Source of the DNA: an uncultured Oscillospiraceae bacterium
GTDB lineage: Bacteria; Bacillota; Clostridia; Oscillospirales; Acutalibacteraceae
Assembly (NCBI GenBank): GCA_902495835.1
Contig: CABUYS010000015.1
Span: 1 to 18,594, forward strand
Direction of reading: 5' to 3'
DNA: 18,594 bases
Both the position numbers and the translations under genes were made by a program. Positions 8,138 to 15,571 of this stretch are shown here, piece by piece (position 1 is the stretch's first letter; the number at the start of each line of letters is the position of its first letter). The notes below the pieces were generated by a model. It had not been told where the DNA came from. It did no database searches and saw nothing but the letters and a program-made list of their open reading frames with translations.

Positions 8138-8551
8138 ATGTCATTTGAAAGAACTTACATTATGTTGAAACCGGATTGTGTGAAAAGAAAATTAATGGGT
8201 AAAGTGATTTCGAGAATTGAAAAAAAGGGTTACACAATTTCAAATATAAAAATGATGAATCTAAATGAAGATATTCTTAGAGAGCATTATGCACACATTG
8301 CCGACCGTCCTTTTTTCCCGGATATTGTTGAATATATGACATCCGGACCTGTTGTCGGAATGATAGTTGAAGGCGAAAACGCAGTTAAAGGCATGAGAAT
8401 ACTTATGGGACCTACTAAATTTGAAGAAGCTCCTGCAGGAACAATTCGCGGAGATTTTGCAATGAGCACAAGCGAAAATATAGTACATGGTTCTGATTCA
8501 CCGGAAAACGGCGAAATAGAAATAAAAAGATTCTTTGGAGAAAATGCTTAA
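8138..8551 (+). CDS. ndk: Nucleoside diphosphate kinase
   Basis: NDK transfers the terminal phosphate of ATP to other nucleoside diphosphates through a phosphohistidine. The 137 residues match the bacterial family. It begins with the typical ERTYIMLKPD (4-13, with the nucleotide-binding Lys at 11). The catalytic motif NIVHGSDS has the active His at 117. The conserved IRGDFA (103-108) is present. The upstream AGAAAGAAG is a weak ribosome site. It sits 55 bases after rubrerythrin with no terminator between, so it is probably the last gene of that unit. A clear hairpin terminator follows. Confidence 0.97.
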   Translation: MSFERTYIMLKPDCVKRKLMGKVISRIEKKGYTISNIKMMNLNEDILREHYAHIADRPFFPDIVEYMTSGPVVGMIVEGENAVKGMRILMGPTKFEEAPAGTIRGDFAMSTSENIVHGSDSPENGEIEIKRFFGENA

Positions 8552-8558
8552 TAAAATA

Positions 8559-8592
8559 AAAAATTCCCGAGATTTATTTCTTGGGAATTTTT
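8559..8592 (+). terminator. Terminator after ndk
   Basis: AAAAATTCCCGAG pairs with CTTGGGAATTTTT over 13 bases with one G-U pair, around the loop ATTTATTT. It begins 7 bases after the ndk stop. The A and T arms make it a plausible bidirectional terminator. Confidence 0.85.
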
Positions 8593-8617
8593 ATGCAAAA
8601 AACTAAGTTATAATTGC

Positions 8618-8935
8618 GTCTTTCGGTGGAACTTGAGTGATGTAAGAAGGGTAAAAAACTCCTTAGGTTTGTAAACTGCTAAAGGAAAAACAAAACTAGG
8701 GAATTAAAAATGAATGACACATAAGTTCATTACATACAAAACGGAAAAAGAAGTTTAATGATACTTAAGAAATTTGCACACGGTGACCGTAAAAGATATT
8801 ATGTAGACACAGTAGGAAACAGGTTGAAGCAAGATGAGTTAGAAGAACCATTGAAATTTAATAAAATAGACTTATTTGTGTGTTGCAAGTAATAATCTTT
8901 TCGCAAATGCTGAACCGTATTAACATCGTTTAAAA
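8618..8935 (+). mobile_element. IS200/IS605-type relic with internally deleted tnpA
   Basis: The left part (CGGTGGAAC..GATGTAAGAAG) matches the left ends at about 12284 and 18570. The right part keeps the end of an IS200-type Y1 transposase. The element has lost most of the central coding region, including the usual HUH stretch, and no right-end hairpin was found, so it cannot move by itself. It lies directly behind the ndk terminator. Confidence 0.75.
8710..8892 (+). pseudogene. tnpA remnant (IS200-type transposase), N-terminal tip joined to C-terminus
   Basis: From ATG at 8710 the frame reads MNDT, a stop at codon 5, then VHYIQNGKRSLMILKKFA and on to RYYVDTVG and LKQDELEEPLKFN, ending TAA at 8892. 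SLMIxxxFA and YYVDTVG are the standard C-terminal landmarks of IS200-type TnpA. About 60 codons remain of an expected 140-150. A 44-residue open frame could start at the ATG at 8758, but it lacks a ribosome site and the HUH motif, so it is not functional as a transposase. Confidence 0.8.
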
Positions 8936-8965
8936 ATTTTGAGTTTAATTAAACCTTCTAAGTGT

Positions 8966-9352
8966 AAGGAAAAAGTATAAATTCTCGCCTTTATAAATTA
9001 CTGTATATTTAATACACAGGTTTCAACCGTGAATCAGAGGCTAAGTTAATAACCCGCGGTATACAGAGGAAAATCTAAAAAACTTTAGCTTTAAACAATG
9101 AATAAATTATCACATGTAAGAAATAATTTACGCACCAAGTTTTTGTTATTTAAATATTTTAAGCGCACGGAAGAAGATATAAATTAAACTATCGTATGCT
9201 TAATATGTAGGCGTTAATCGTGGTACATAGTTTAAGTTAGAAAAGCGGTGTATAAGAGAAAAAAATTTAGCTTTAAACAACGAATAAGTTATCACATATG
9301 AGAGATAACTTATGTATTAGCCTATATCGATTTTCATTATTTAAACATTTTA
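8966..9352. repeat. Two-copy imperfect tandem repeat overlapping the end of rluB
   Basis: Copy 1 is about 8966-9165 and copy 2 about 9167-9352, offset 182-191 bases with small indels. Matching blocks include TTTAGCTTTAAACAA at 9084 and 9266, the hairpin at 9103-9130 and 9284-9313, and TTATTTAAA(T/C)ATTTTAA at 9146 and 9337. The last block in copy 2 is the final codons and stop of rluB on the minus strand, and copy 1 carries a matching LKIFK-stop. The repeat thus duplicates the rluB 3' tip and downstream DNA. I recognise no gene in it. The 8552-9336 gap holds only this repeat and the preceding relic. Confidence 0.7.
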
Positions 9353-10074
9353 ACTTCGTCGTCGGTTAAATTACGCCATTTTCCGGGACTCAACATTCCG
9401 AGTTTAAGCACTCCGATTGATATGCGTTTAAGACGTGCTACTTCCAGTCCAAGTGATTCGCACATTTTTCTTATTTGACGATTTCTTCCTTCTTTTATCG
9501 AAATTTCCAGTACGACTCTGTTTTTTTGATGAACTAAAACATTTACACGAGCAGGTTCGGTGTATCTTCCGTCTATTTCTATTCCTGTACATAATTTTGT
9601 GAGCTGGTCTTCGGTTAAATTGGGTCTAATTGTGACTCTGTAAGTTTTCCACACATTTTTGGAAGGATGAATGAGTCTATTTGCAAATTCACCGTCGTTG
9701 GTCATTATAAGAAGCCCTTCTGAATCTTTATCCAATCTTCCTGCGGGATAAACTCTTTCGGGAATATCTTTAACTAAATCGGCGACGCATTTTCTGCCTC
9801 TTTCGTCGCTCATGGTAGTGATAAATCCTCGAGGTTTATTAAGCATGATATAGTAGCGAGTGCTTTTATTTTCCTTAATTAATTTGTCGTCTATTGTTAC
9901 GACATCTTTTTTTGGATTAACTCGGTCGCCCAATTTTGCAATTCTACCGTTAATTTTAACTCTTTTGTCTTCTATGAAACATTCTGATTTCCTACGTGAA
10001 GCAACCGAACACTGTGATAAATATTTTTGCAAAACCATAGTGTTGTTTGCGTCACTTTTTTTTACAAAATCCAT
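9337..10074 (-). CDS. rluB: Pseudouridine synthase of the RluB/RsuA family
   Basis: The family converts uridine to pseudouridine in ribosomal RNA; RluB-type enzymes act on 23S rRNA. The 245 residues begin with an S4 RNA-binding domain (about 14-62, starting VLQKYLSQCSVASRRKSE). The catalytic domain has YIMLNKPRGFITT (75-87) and GRLDKDSEGLLI (112-123) with the catalytic Asp at 115, then EGRNRQIRKMCESLG. The ATG at 10074 has GAGGTG 11 bases upstream; a second Met at residue 13 matches the usual family start more closely and remains possible. It begins 28 bases after the dacF-like gene, so the two are probably co-transcribed. RluB versus RluE/RsuA substrate choice is inferred from length and sequence style. 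Confidence 0.9.
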   Translation of the reverse strand: MDFVKKSDANNTMVLQKYLSQCSVASRRKSECFIEDKRVKINGRIAKLGDRVNPKKDVVTIDDKLIKENKSTRYYIMLNKPRGFITTMSDERGRKCVADLVKDIPERVYPAGRLDKDSEGLLIMTNDGEFANRLIHPSKNVWKTYRVTIRPNLTEDQLTKLCTGIEIDGRYTEPARVNVLVHQKNRVVLEISIKEGRNRQIRKMCESLGLEVARLKRISIGVLKLGMLSPGKWRNLTDDEVKMFK

Positions 10075-10102
10075 TATAAATTTTTCACCTCAAATTAATG
10101 TG

Positions 10103-11260
10103 TTATTTGAAACCAAATAAGTTTTTGAAAAAATCACCTATATTTTGAAAAAAATTTTTTTTGCATTTTACAGGAGTTTTTATTTCCGTATTTGATATTA
10201 TTTGATTTTCTCCTATTATTCTGTCATCTAAAGAGTATACCACTTTTCCTACTATTTGTCCTTTCTCTACGGGAGATTTCACCGAATTTGCCAACTCTAC
10301 TTTGCGTTTAACTTTATTTTCGTCACCTTTTTTAAAACTTTTGGAAAATTCTGATACTCCGACTGCTTCGATATTTCCTGAATTTTTATTTTCGACGGGA
10401 ATAGAGGCTCTAAAACTTCTGTCGTCAAATGATTTAGAAACAGTATTTTCAAATCCAAAATTGTAAAGCTTTGTGTGATCATCCCAATCACTCGGGGCAT
10501 TAAGTGTAACGCAAACAAGTCTTACTCCGTTTCTCTCCGCACAAGAAACCAAGCATCTTCCTGCAGCTTTTGTAAAACCTGTTTTAACTCCTATGCACCC
10601 TTCATAAAGCCTGAGAAGTTTATTGTGATTTCTGATATTCACAACTTTTGCAGGATTTACAAATTTAACTTTCATGCTTTTTTGAGAAGCAATTTTAGCA
10701 AAATCTTCGTTTTCCATAGCGTAAGCTCCAAGCAGAGCCATATCTTTTGCGGTTGAATGATGATTGTCTTTATCCAGTCCCGAAGGGGTACAAAATTTTG
10801 TATCTTGCATACCTATCAATTTTGCTTTTTCAGACATTAAATTTATAAATTTTCCCGTATCTCCGCCTACAGCTATAGCCGCTGCGTTTGCAGAGTCGTT
10901 TCCGGAGCATAGGAGCATTCCCTTTGCAAGTGCGTCGAGATTTACAATGTCTCCGGGCATAAGTCCCATAGAAGTGCCTTCTACTCTAACCATTTCTTCA
11001 GTAATTTCCACTTCTTTATTCCCGCAAGCTTGCATGCGTTCCAAAGTCAGTAAAGCGGTCATTATTTTTGTCGTGCTGGCCATAGGTAGAGGCTGAGTTT
11101 CGTTTTTTGACCATAAAACACTTCCCGAATCCGCACAAATCAAGATTGCGGATTTAGCCGAAACATTCAAATTGTTTTCAGCGGCAGTGCAATTATATTC
11201 GGAAACGAAAAAAGTAAGCGTGCATATTAAGAAACATATTAATTTTTTTAACTTTAACAT
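10103..11260 (-). CDS. dacF: D-alanyl-D-alanine carboxypeptidase (DacF/PBP5-type)
   Basis: This penicillin-binding enzyme removes the terminal D-Ala from peptidoglycan stem peptides outside the cell. The 385 residues start with a Sec signal (LICFLICTLTFFV, cleavage near residue 26). The three active-site motifs are intact: SxxK as STTK (62-65), SxN as SGN (119-121) and KTG (226-228). A C-terminal beta domain (about 275-355) precedes an amphipathic membrane-binding tail (NFFQNIGDFFKNLFGFK), typical of PBP5-class enzymes. It diverges from sigG and precedes rluB. DacF is suggested over DacA/DacB by clostridial style and the sporulation context, but the paralogue is uncertain. The start has an unusual leader (see 11258-11293). 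Confidence 0.9.
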   Translation of the reverse strand: MLKLKKLICFLICTLTFFVSEYNCTAAENNLNVSAKSAILICADSGSVLWSKNETQPLPMASTTKIMTALLTLERMQACGNKEVEITEEMVRVEGTSMGLMPGDIVNLDALAKGMLLCSGNDSANAAAIAVGGDTGKFINLMSEKAKLIGMQDTKFCTPSGLDKDNHHSTAKDMALLGAYAMENEDFAKIASQKSMKVKFVNPAKVVNIRNHNKLLRLYEGCIGVKTGFTKAAGRCLVSCAERNGVRLVCVTLNAPSDWDDHTKLYNFGFENTVSKSFDDRSFRASIPVENKNSGNIEAVGVSEFSKSFKKGDENKVKRKVELANSVKSPVEKGQIVGKVVYSLDDRIIGENQIISNTEIKTPVKCKKNFFQNIGDFFKNLFGFK

Positions 11261-11293
11261 TAACAGAGCAAAAAATTGCTCATTTCACCTCTC
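11258..11293 (-). promoter_or_regulatory. Unusual ribosome site of the dacF-like gene: hairpin or tiny leader ORF before ATG
   Basis: On the minus strand GAGAGGTGA (11293-11285) lies about 26 bases from the ATG at 11260, too far for direct use. Between them GAGCAA and TTGCTC form a 6-base stem around TTTT (11279-11264), which would leave an effective spacing of about 10. Alternatively ATG at 11283 opens a 7-codon leader (MSNFLLC) whose TAA overlaps the dacF start as TAATG, suggesting translational coupling. A stop lies in frame just upstream (TGA) and no other ordinary start codon follows it, so ATG 11260 remains the best start. Confidence 0.55.
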
Positions 11294-11389
11294 ATATAAA
11301 ATCTATATAAAATCATATGCACTGATTTTAAAAAAAAGGAGAGATATTTTACCAAATATAATTTTTTTGAATTAATTATCCATAACCTG

Positions 11390-11434
11390 CCAATAATAAA
11401 AATATCTGGAAATTATTGGTCGGGGGGTAGAGCT
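11390..11434 (+). promoter_or_regulatory. Stem-loop in the sigG leader next to its ribosome site
   Basis: CCAATAAT (11390-11397) and ATTATTGG (11412-11419) are perfect 8-base arms around a 14-base loop. The run GGGGGGT (11422-11428), the only ribosome-site candidate before ATG 11435, begins 3 bases later. Upstream CC (11386-11387) can extend the stem into that G run. In Bacillus subtilis a leader stem-loop covering the spoIIIG ribosome site is known to limit translation. A similar role here is inference. Confidence 0.6.
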
Positions 11435-12208
11435 ATGTCTTACGGAAAAGTTAAAATTTGCGGAATAAACACATCAGGTTTGAAAACATTGCCCGAAAAA
11501 GAAAAAATTCGACTGTTAAAATTGACTCGAAACGGAGATAAAAAAGCTCGAGAAGAACTTATAAACGGAAATTTAAGATTAATATTAAGTGTAATACAAC
11601 GCTTTTCGGGAAGAGGAGAAGCGTTTGATGATTTATTTCAAGTTGGTTGTATAGGACTTATTAAATCAATAGATAATTTCGATATATCTCAAAATGTAAG
11701 ATTTTCTACTTATGCTGTACCTATGATAATAGGAGAAATTCGCCGACATCTCCGTGATAACAATTCAATACGTGTAAGCCGTTCAATGCGTGATACAGCG
11801 TACCGCGCAATGCAAGTAAAAGAACAAATTCTTGCTTCAAAAAATAAAGAGCCCACCATAGAAGAAATTGCTCAGGAAATGGGTGTTTCGAAAGAAACCG
11901 TGGTACTGTCTTTGGAGTCCGTTGTAGAACCCATTTCGCTTAATGAACCTGTTTTTTCAGACGGAGAAGGAGACACCGTTTATATAATGGACCAAATAGG
12001 GGACAACGACGGAGACGCAAACTGGTTAGGTGAAATATTTTTAAAACAAGCAGTAAAAAAACTTAGCACAAGAGAAAAAAATATACTGTCTCTCAGATTT
12101 TTAAAAGGCAATACGCAAACGGAAGTTGCCAAAAAAATAGGAATAAGTCAAGCTCAGGTATCTCGCTTGGAAAAAAATGCAATGAAAAAAATAAAAGATA
12201 ATTACTAA
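11435..12208 (+). CDS. sigG: RNA polymerase sporulation sigma factor SigG (forespore-specific)
   Basis: SigG directs late forespore transcription after engulfment. The 257 residues match the family. The N-terminus KVKICGINTSGL (5-16) is the signature separating SigG from SigF. Region 2 follows (about 45-110) with DLFQVG (66-71) and FSTYAVPMIIGEIRRHLRDN (90-109, about 2.3-2.4). Region 3 lies at about 112-165. Region 4 contains a helix-turn-helix in KIGISQAQVSRLEKNAMKKI. The start is fixed by this N-terminal signature and the G-rich ribosome site. It stands alone, without spoIIGA or sigE in front, and diverges from the dacF-like gene with a 174-base gap. I could not find a convincing SigF or SigG promoter. 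A stem-loop lies in the leader. Confidence 0.95.
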   Translation: MSYGKVKICGINTSGLKTLPEKEKIRLLKLTRNGDKKAREELINGNLRLILSVIQRFSGRGEAFDDLFQVGCIGLIKSIDNFDISQNVRFSTYAVPMIIGEIRRHLRDNNSIRVSRSMRDTAYRAMQVKEQILASKNKEPTIEEIAQEMGVSKETVVLSLESVVEPISLNEPVFSDGEGDTVYIMDQIGDNDGDANWLGEIFLKQAVKKLSTREKNILSLRFLKGNTQTEVAKKIGISQAQVSRLEKNAMKKIKDNY

Positions 12209-12221
12209 AACTTATAAAAAA

Positions 12222-12240
12222 CCACCGGCTTAACCGGTGG
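12222..12240 (+). terminator. Hairpin after sigG
   Basis: CCACCGG pairs with CCGGTGG around CTTAA, 14 bases after the sigG stop. Only a weak T-rich stretch (GAATTTATTG) follows, while AAAAAA precedes it, so it would also terminate minus-strand transcription well. Confidence 0.7.
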
Positions 12241-12254
12241 GAATTTATTGTATT

Positions 12255-12655
12255 CAGAAAACCACGCGAAAGCCCGCGTGGCTCGGTGGAATCTTAAATG
12301 ATGTAAGAAGGACATAAAAACTTCTTTTTCTGTAAAATATATTAGCGGTCTGAGAACTGATAAAGATAAATCAAAAGAATAACATTTAAAGTGAATGACA
12401 CATAAGTTCATTACGTAAAAATTGGAACCTAAAATATTATAAAGATAAATAGGAGTTATATTTATAAAATAAAGAAGATGAAATTGGAGAACAGTTGACA
12501 TTTAATAACATGTGCCTATTTATGGGTATCAAGTAACAGTTTTTTATAAGCAACAAACTTTAAACAGCATTATTTAGAATCAGATAGTAGTACAGAGTTT
12601 TAAGCTTTAAAAAATAATCATCCATCCTAGCTGGTAGATGGTTATTTTAATGTTT
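12255..12655 (+). mobile_element. IS200/IS605-type short derivative with both end hairpins
   Basis: The left-end hairpin CCACGCG/CGCGTGG (12262-12281) is followed by CTCGGTGGAATC..GATGTAAGAAG. The middle carries tnpA remnants. The right end has ATAGTAGTACAG (12586) and the hairpin AAAATAATCATC/GATGGTTATTTT (12611-12648). It is about 400 bases, against about 700 for full IS200 elements, and lacks the catalytic region. It shares its internal layout with the relic at 18206, implying one non-autonomous family. The right hairpin may also terminate the minus-strand Nudix gene. The 12209-12675 gap holds nothing else I can support. Confidence 0.75.
12391..12536 (+). pseudogene. tnpA remnant (IS200-type)
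   Basis: A start-like GTG at 12391 reads VNDT then a stop, matching the N-terminal tip of the copy at 8710. In a second frame the 3' part reads NKEDEIGEQLTFNNMCLF and ends at TAA 12536, matching the C-terminal tips of the other relics. The region between, including the HUH motif and catalytic Tyr, is missing, and there are several stops and a frame change. Confidence 0.7.
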
Positions 12656-12675
12656 TTTATGTGTAAGTATTTAAA

Positions 12676-13437
12676 TTACATATTTTTAAAGTATTCAATA
12701 AAATTAATAAGTATTTTTTTATCGCAATCGTATGTTAGGTGGTCATGAGCTTCTTTGAAGTTAAACCACTTTATTTTTTCAACTTCGCCTATTTGAGGAA
12801 TTGTTTTATCGCTACTTGCTTTGGCGCAGTAATACACTGCTTCGTTTATTGTTTGGGGTTTTATGGAAAAATGCGTAGAGCTTCTAAATTCCGGAATTAT
12901 TTTAACATCAAGTCCTGTTTCTTCTTTTATTTCTCGAACTGCGGTTTCTATTTCTGTTTCATTGTTTTCAACGTGCCCTTTCGGAAATCCCCACCTAAGT
13001 TCGTTGTCGTGCATAAAACCAATTAACAAAATTTTACACTCGTTATCAATTTCTTTAAACACAATTGCTCCGCAAGATTTTTCGTAATGCGAAAAATTCA
13101 TTAATTCATCTGATATGAAAAAATTCCCGGATTTATCTTTTTTGAAGTCTATTACGTCAATGACGCTTTCTGTGTTGATTGGCTTGTAAATATGGTAAGA
13201 ATAAGCACTGTATTTATTTTTTTCATATTTTATTTCAGATGTTAATCTGTCGGCGTCTATGCATAACACAACAAAATCATTTTTGATGCTTTTCAAATTT
13301 TTATTTGCTATATTTAAAATTTGACTAAACTCACAGCAGCGTATAAAACCGTCTTTATCTACTAAAGATTTTCCATATGATTTTATATTAAAGCTTTTAA
13401 CCCATTCTTGTTTTTTTGCAATATGAAATAGCAGCAT
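12676..13437 (-). CDS. DUF952-Nudix hydrolase fusion, Ap4A-hydrolase-like
   Basis: The 253-residue protein has two parts. Residues 1-98 resemble the DUF952 family (LFHIAKKQEW, GFIRCCEFSQI at 30-40, VVLCIDADRLTSEIKYE at 56-72, YHIYKPINTESV). Residues about 119-250 are a Nudix domain with a perfect Nudix box: G154, E160, R168-E169, E172-E173, G175, in GHVENNETEIETAVREI and EETGL. WGFPKGH before the box and PQIGEVEKIKWF and LTYD after it are typical of bis(5'-nucleosyl)-tetraphosphatases, so cleavage of Ap4A or another nucleoside diphosphate derivative is the best guess. The DUF952 role is unknown. AAGGAT lies about 7 bases before ATG, and TGGTAAAAT (13486-13478) is a possible extended -10. The gene stands alone. 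Confidence 0.85.
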   Translation of the reverse strand: MLLFHIAKKQEWVKSFNIKSYGKSLVDKDGFIRCCEFSQILNIANKNLKSIKNDFVVLCIDADRLTSEIKYEKNKYSAYSYHIYKPINTESVIDVIDFKKDKSGNFFISDELMNFSHYEKSCGAIVFKEIDNECKILLIGFMHDNELRWGFPKGHVENNETEIETAVREIKEETGLDVKIIPEFRSSTHFSIKPQTINEAVYYCAKASSDKTIPQIGEVEKIKWFNFKEAHDHLTYDCDKKILINFIEYFKNM

Positions 13438-13489
13438 ATATTTGTTATCCTTTTCATAAAATCATATTCTATGCGTTATTTTACCATAT

Positions 13490-13557
13490 TTAAAATAAAA
13501 AATCAGCGATTATTCAGCAGTTGAATTATAAATTTCAGTTACTGAATTAAATCGCTG
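13490..13557 (-). terminator. Terminator of the phage-type tail gene
   Basis: On the minus strand CAGCGATTTAATTCAG (13557-13542) pairs with CTGAATAATCGCTG (13517-13504), with an inner imperfect stem, followed by ATTTTTTATTTT. This is a long, well-formed Rho-independent terminator starting 12 bases after the stop at 13570. Confidence 0.8.
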
Positions 13558-13569
13558 TCAATTTATTTA

Positions 13570-14526
13570 TTATCTATATCCTAGGACTTCACAAATTCTT
13601 ATACTGTCTGAGTTTGAAAACGATAACTCCGGAGAAGTACTTGAAGCGGTAATATTACCACTGTTATTGACGCTAATTGTTACATAATTAATTACTATAT
13701 GTAAAAAACTTTCCTTAAGTGCGTTATCGGTTAATTCTGATATACTTAAACTTGCTTTTTTGGATAGTGGATTAGGAATTCGGAATGATGAAAAATTTTC
13801 ACTGTTGGAGCGGTAAAATATTTCCAGATAGTTAAAATTTGATGATACTTCACTTATTGTTACAGTTCCCGTAATTCCCATTGAGTTGCTATAGAGTACT
13901 ACCGGTTCTTTGATACCTAAAGCGGTTTTTGCTTCTTCAAGAGTTGACGCACCAGTACCGCCCTGAGAAATAGGAATTACTTTTGAATTTAGTTCATTTA
14001 CGGCGTCTACCAAAGAAGTTTTTTGAGTAGTGGTTAAGCTGTCGAGTGAACCGATTCTTGATGATAACACTCCTGTTTCATTCGTGAAATTTTCTAATTG
14101 GTCTTCAGTTTCTTTGACTTGATTTAAAGTTTGAGTCAGCACAGTAAATTCAGATGTACTTTCAATAGCCTCGGAAAAATCTTTTTCTGAAGCCACTATC
14201 AATTGCAATCCGGTTACTCTTAGCAGCGAATTATTGGTATCGATTATTTGAAATTCACATTCAAGAGCTCCAGCAACGCTCGACATTTGAGAGGTTAAAG
14301 AAACAGTTGCGGTACTATTTTCTGTGTCTACGGTGCAATTGTTATAAATTGTTGTTCCGTCCGGTTTTTCTGCGTAAAGAATAACTTGTTTTCCTTCTAG
14401 ACTTAAAGTTCCGTCTGTGTTTTCAAAAGTGATTTCGATGCACCGTGAGTTTACTTCGCCTTGATTTACAACCACAGTAATAATGTTTTCTTGCCAAGTG
14501 TAAAGCTTTAATTTTTTTGTTGTCAT
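13570..14526 (-). CDS. Orphan phage baseplate/tail-fibre type protein (BppU-like N-terminus)
   Basis: The 318-residue protein looks like a receptor-side phage structural protein. Residues about 8-115 resemble the BppU N-terminal domain of Gram-positive siphophage baseplates (ITFENTDGTLSLEGKQVILYAEKPDGT, shown in two overlapping parts at 32-46 and 46-58). Residues about 118-182 are predicted coiled coil ending in TTTQKTSLVDAVNELN (165-180). IPISQGGTGASTLEEAKTAL (184-203) is the classic tail-fibre GGTGA motif. The C-terminus ends SIRICEVLGYR, typical of fibre tips. The ribosome site AAGGAGG, intact frame and strong terminator argue that it is maintained. No other phage gene is present. It could be a prophage remnant, a fibre cassette of a tailocin encoded elsewhere, or a stand-alone surface-binding protein. 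Confidence 0.8.
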   Translation of the reverse strand: MTTKKLKLYTWQENIITVVVNQGEVNSRCIEITFENTDGTLSLEGKQVILYAEKPDGTTIYNNCTVDTENSTATVSLTSQMSSVAGALECEFQIIDTNNSLLRVTGLQLIVASEKDFSEAIESTSEFTVLTQTLNQVKETEDQLENFTNETGVLSSRIGSLDSLTTTQKTSLVDAVNELNSKVIPISQGGTGASTLEEAKTALGIKEPVVLYSNSMGITGTVTISEVSSNFNYLEIFYRSNSENFSSFRIPNPLSKKASLSISELTDNALKESFLHIVINYVTISVNNSGNITASSTSPELSFSNSDSIRICEVLGYR

Positions 14527-15175
14527 TAGATTGTCCTCCTTGAAAAATTTGTACCTTCATTAAAGGACAATAAAAAATAATAATTTGCATTAAATGAAGC
14601 AAGTTATTTGAAATTTAATATATTTTGACTGATATTTGAGTATTGACGATGTTTAATTCATAATTGTATATTTTTGATACTAAATTACTTTTTAAACTGT
14701 TTGTTTGGATTAAATACTTTATAAAATCATTAGGATGTAAATTCAGAATATGAAATTTATTTTTAAAATCATAACTACGCATAAGAGACATAGTTTGGAA
14801 ACTTTATAAGGATATAAAAGTGCCGGACATTCCAAGACTGCTGACTTTCACTGTGTTAAAGGCTAAAAAATTATATAAATATTTCTTGGTTTTGAGTTTG
14901 TCCATAATCTGATTTTTTAATATATCTTTATATTGTTGCAGTGTTTAAATCTCACTGTACTTACGTAATACGCTTCTTAGAAATATTTGTTTTCAAATTT
15001 ATATTTTAAATTTACGTTACTTACAACTATCGTTGCACTTTTTGGGTATTCCATCATTCGCGATATACTATATTTTTGGGTTGTTGATAACAGCGTGTAT
15101 AGTCTGATATCATGTGTATTTTTTAGCTCTGTTCCTTTTCGATACAAATTTTTTACTATTTTTTTCTGTATGTAG
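14527..15175. other. Gene-poor stretch upstream of the tail gene
   Basis: No gene is supported here. An open frame at 14987-15175 (+) is hydrophobic and AT-driven, lacks a ribosome site and has no recognised motif. CTTCATT (14555-14561) and AATGAAG (14593-14599) form a weak inverted repeat upstream of the tail gene on the minus strand, possibly regulatory. No clear promoter for that gene was found. Confidence 0.5.
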
Positions 15176-15571
15176 CGTTAATACCATGTGACACTTGTGT
15201 AATCGTTTGCTATGTAATAAATTTTGAATCACAAACAACTCTTCTTTACTATACTCTAAAAAGATGTTATTTTACTTAAAGTTTAATCTTATGCGCATGG
15301 CGCTAGGCTTTTGAAATGCGGTTTACTTCATCTATTTAAAACACAATAGAAAAACCTGTAATTTGAAGTGCAGGCGAGTATAAGATTGCAAATTCATCAC
15401 ATTTTTATATTTAAAAACTTTGCGTTACAAATAGTGCTCCTCTTTATTTTTGTGTTTTGAATTTCATCACTATACTCTAAAAATACGTTATTTTACTTAA
15501 AGTTTAATCTTATGCGCATAGCGCTAGGCTTTTGAAGTGCGCTTTACTTCATTTATTTAAAACATAATAAT

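Noticed and set aside
8966..9325. Tandem repeat as a CRISPR array or TnpB guide RNA
   Set aside because: Only two long diverged copies exist, with no short identical repeats or spacers, and no tnpB or cas gene is in the window.
13570..14526. Tail gene as part of a prophage in this window
   Set aside because: No integrase, capsid, terminase, lysis or other tail genes are present on either side.
14987..15175. Hydrophobic 62-residue open frame (+)
   Set aside because: No ribosome site, no neighbours in operon and no motif; the composition fits chance in T-rich DNA.
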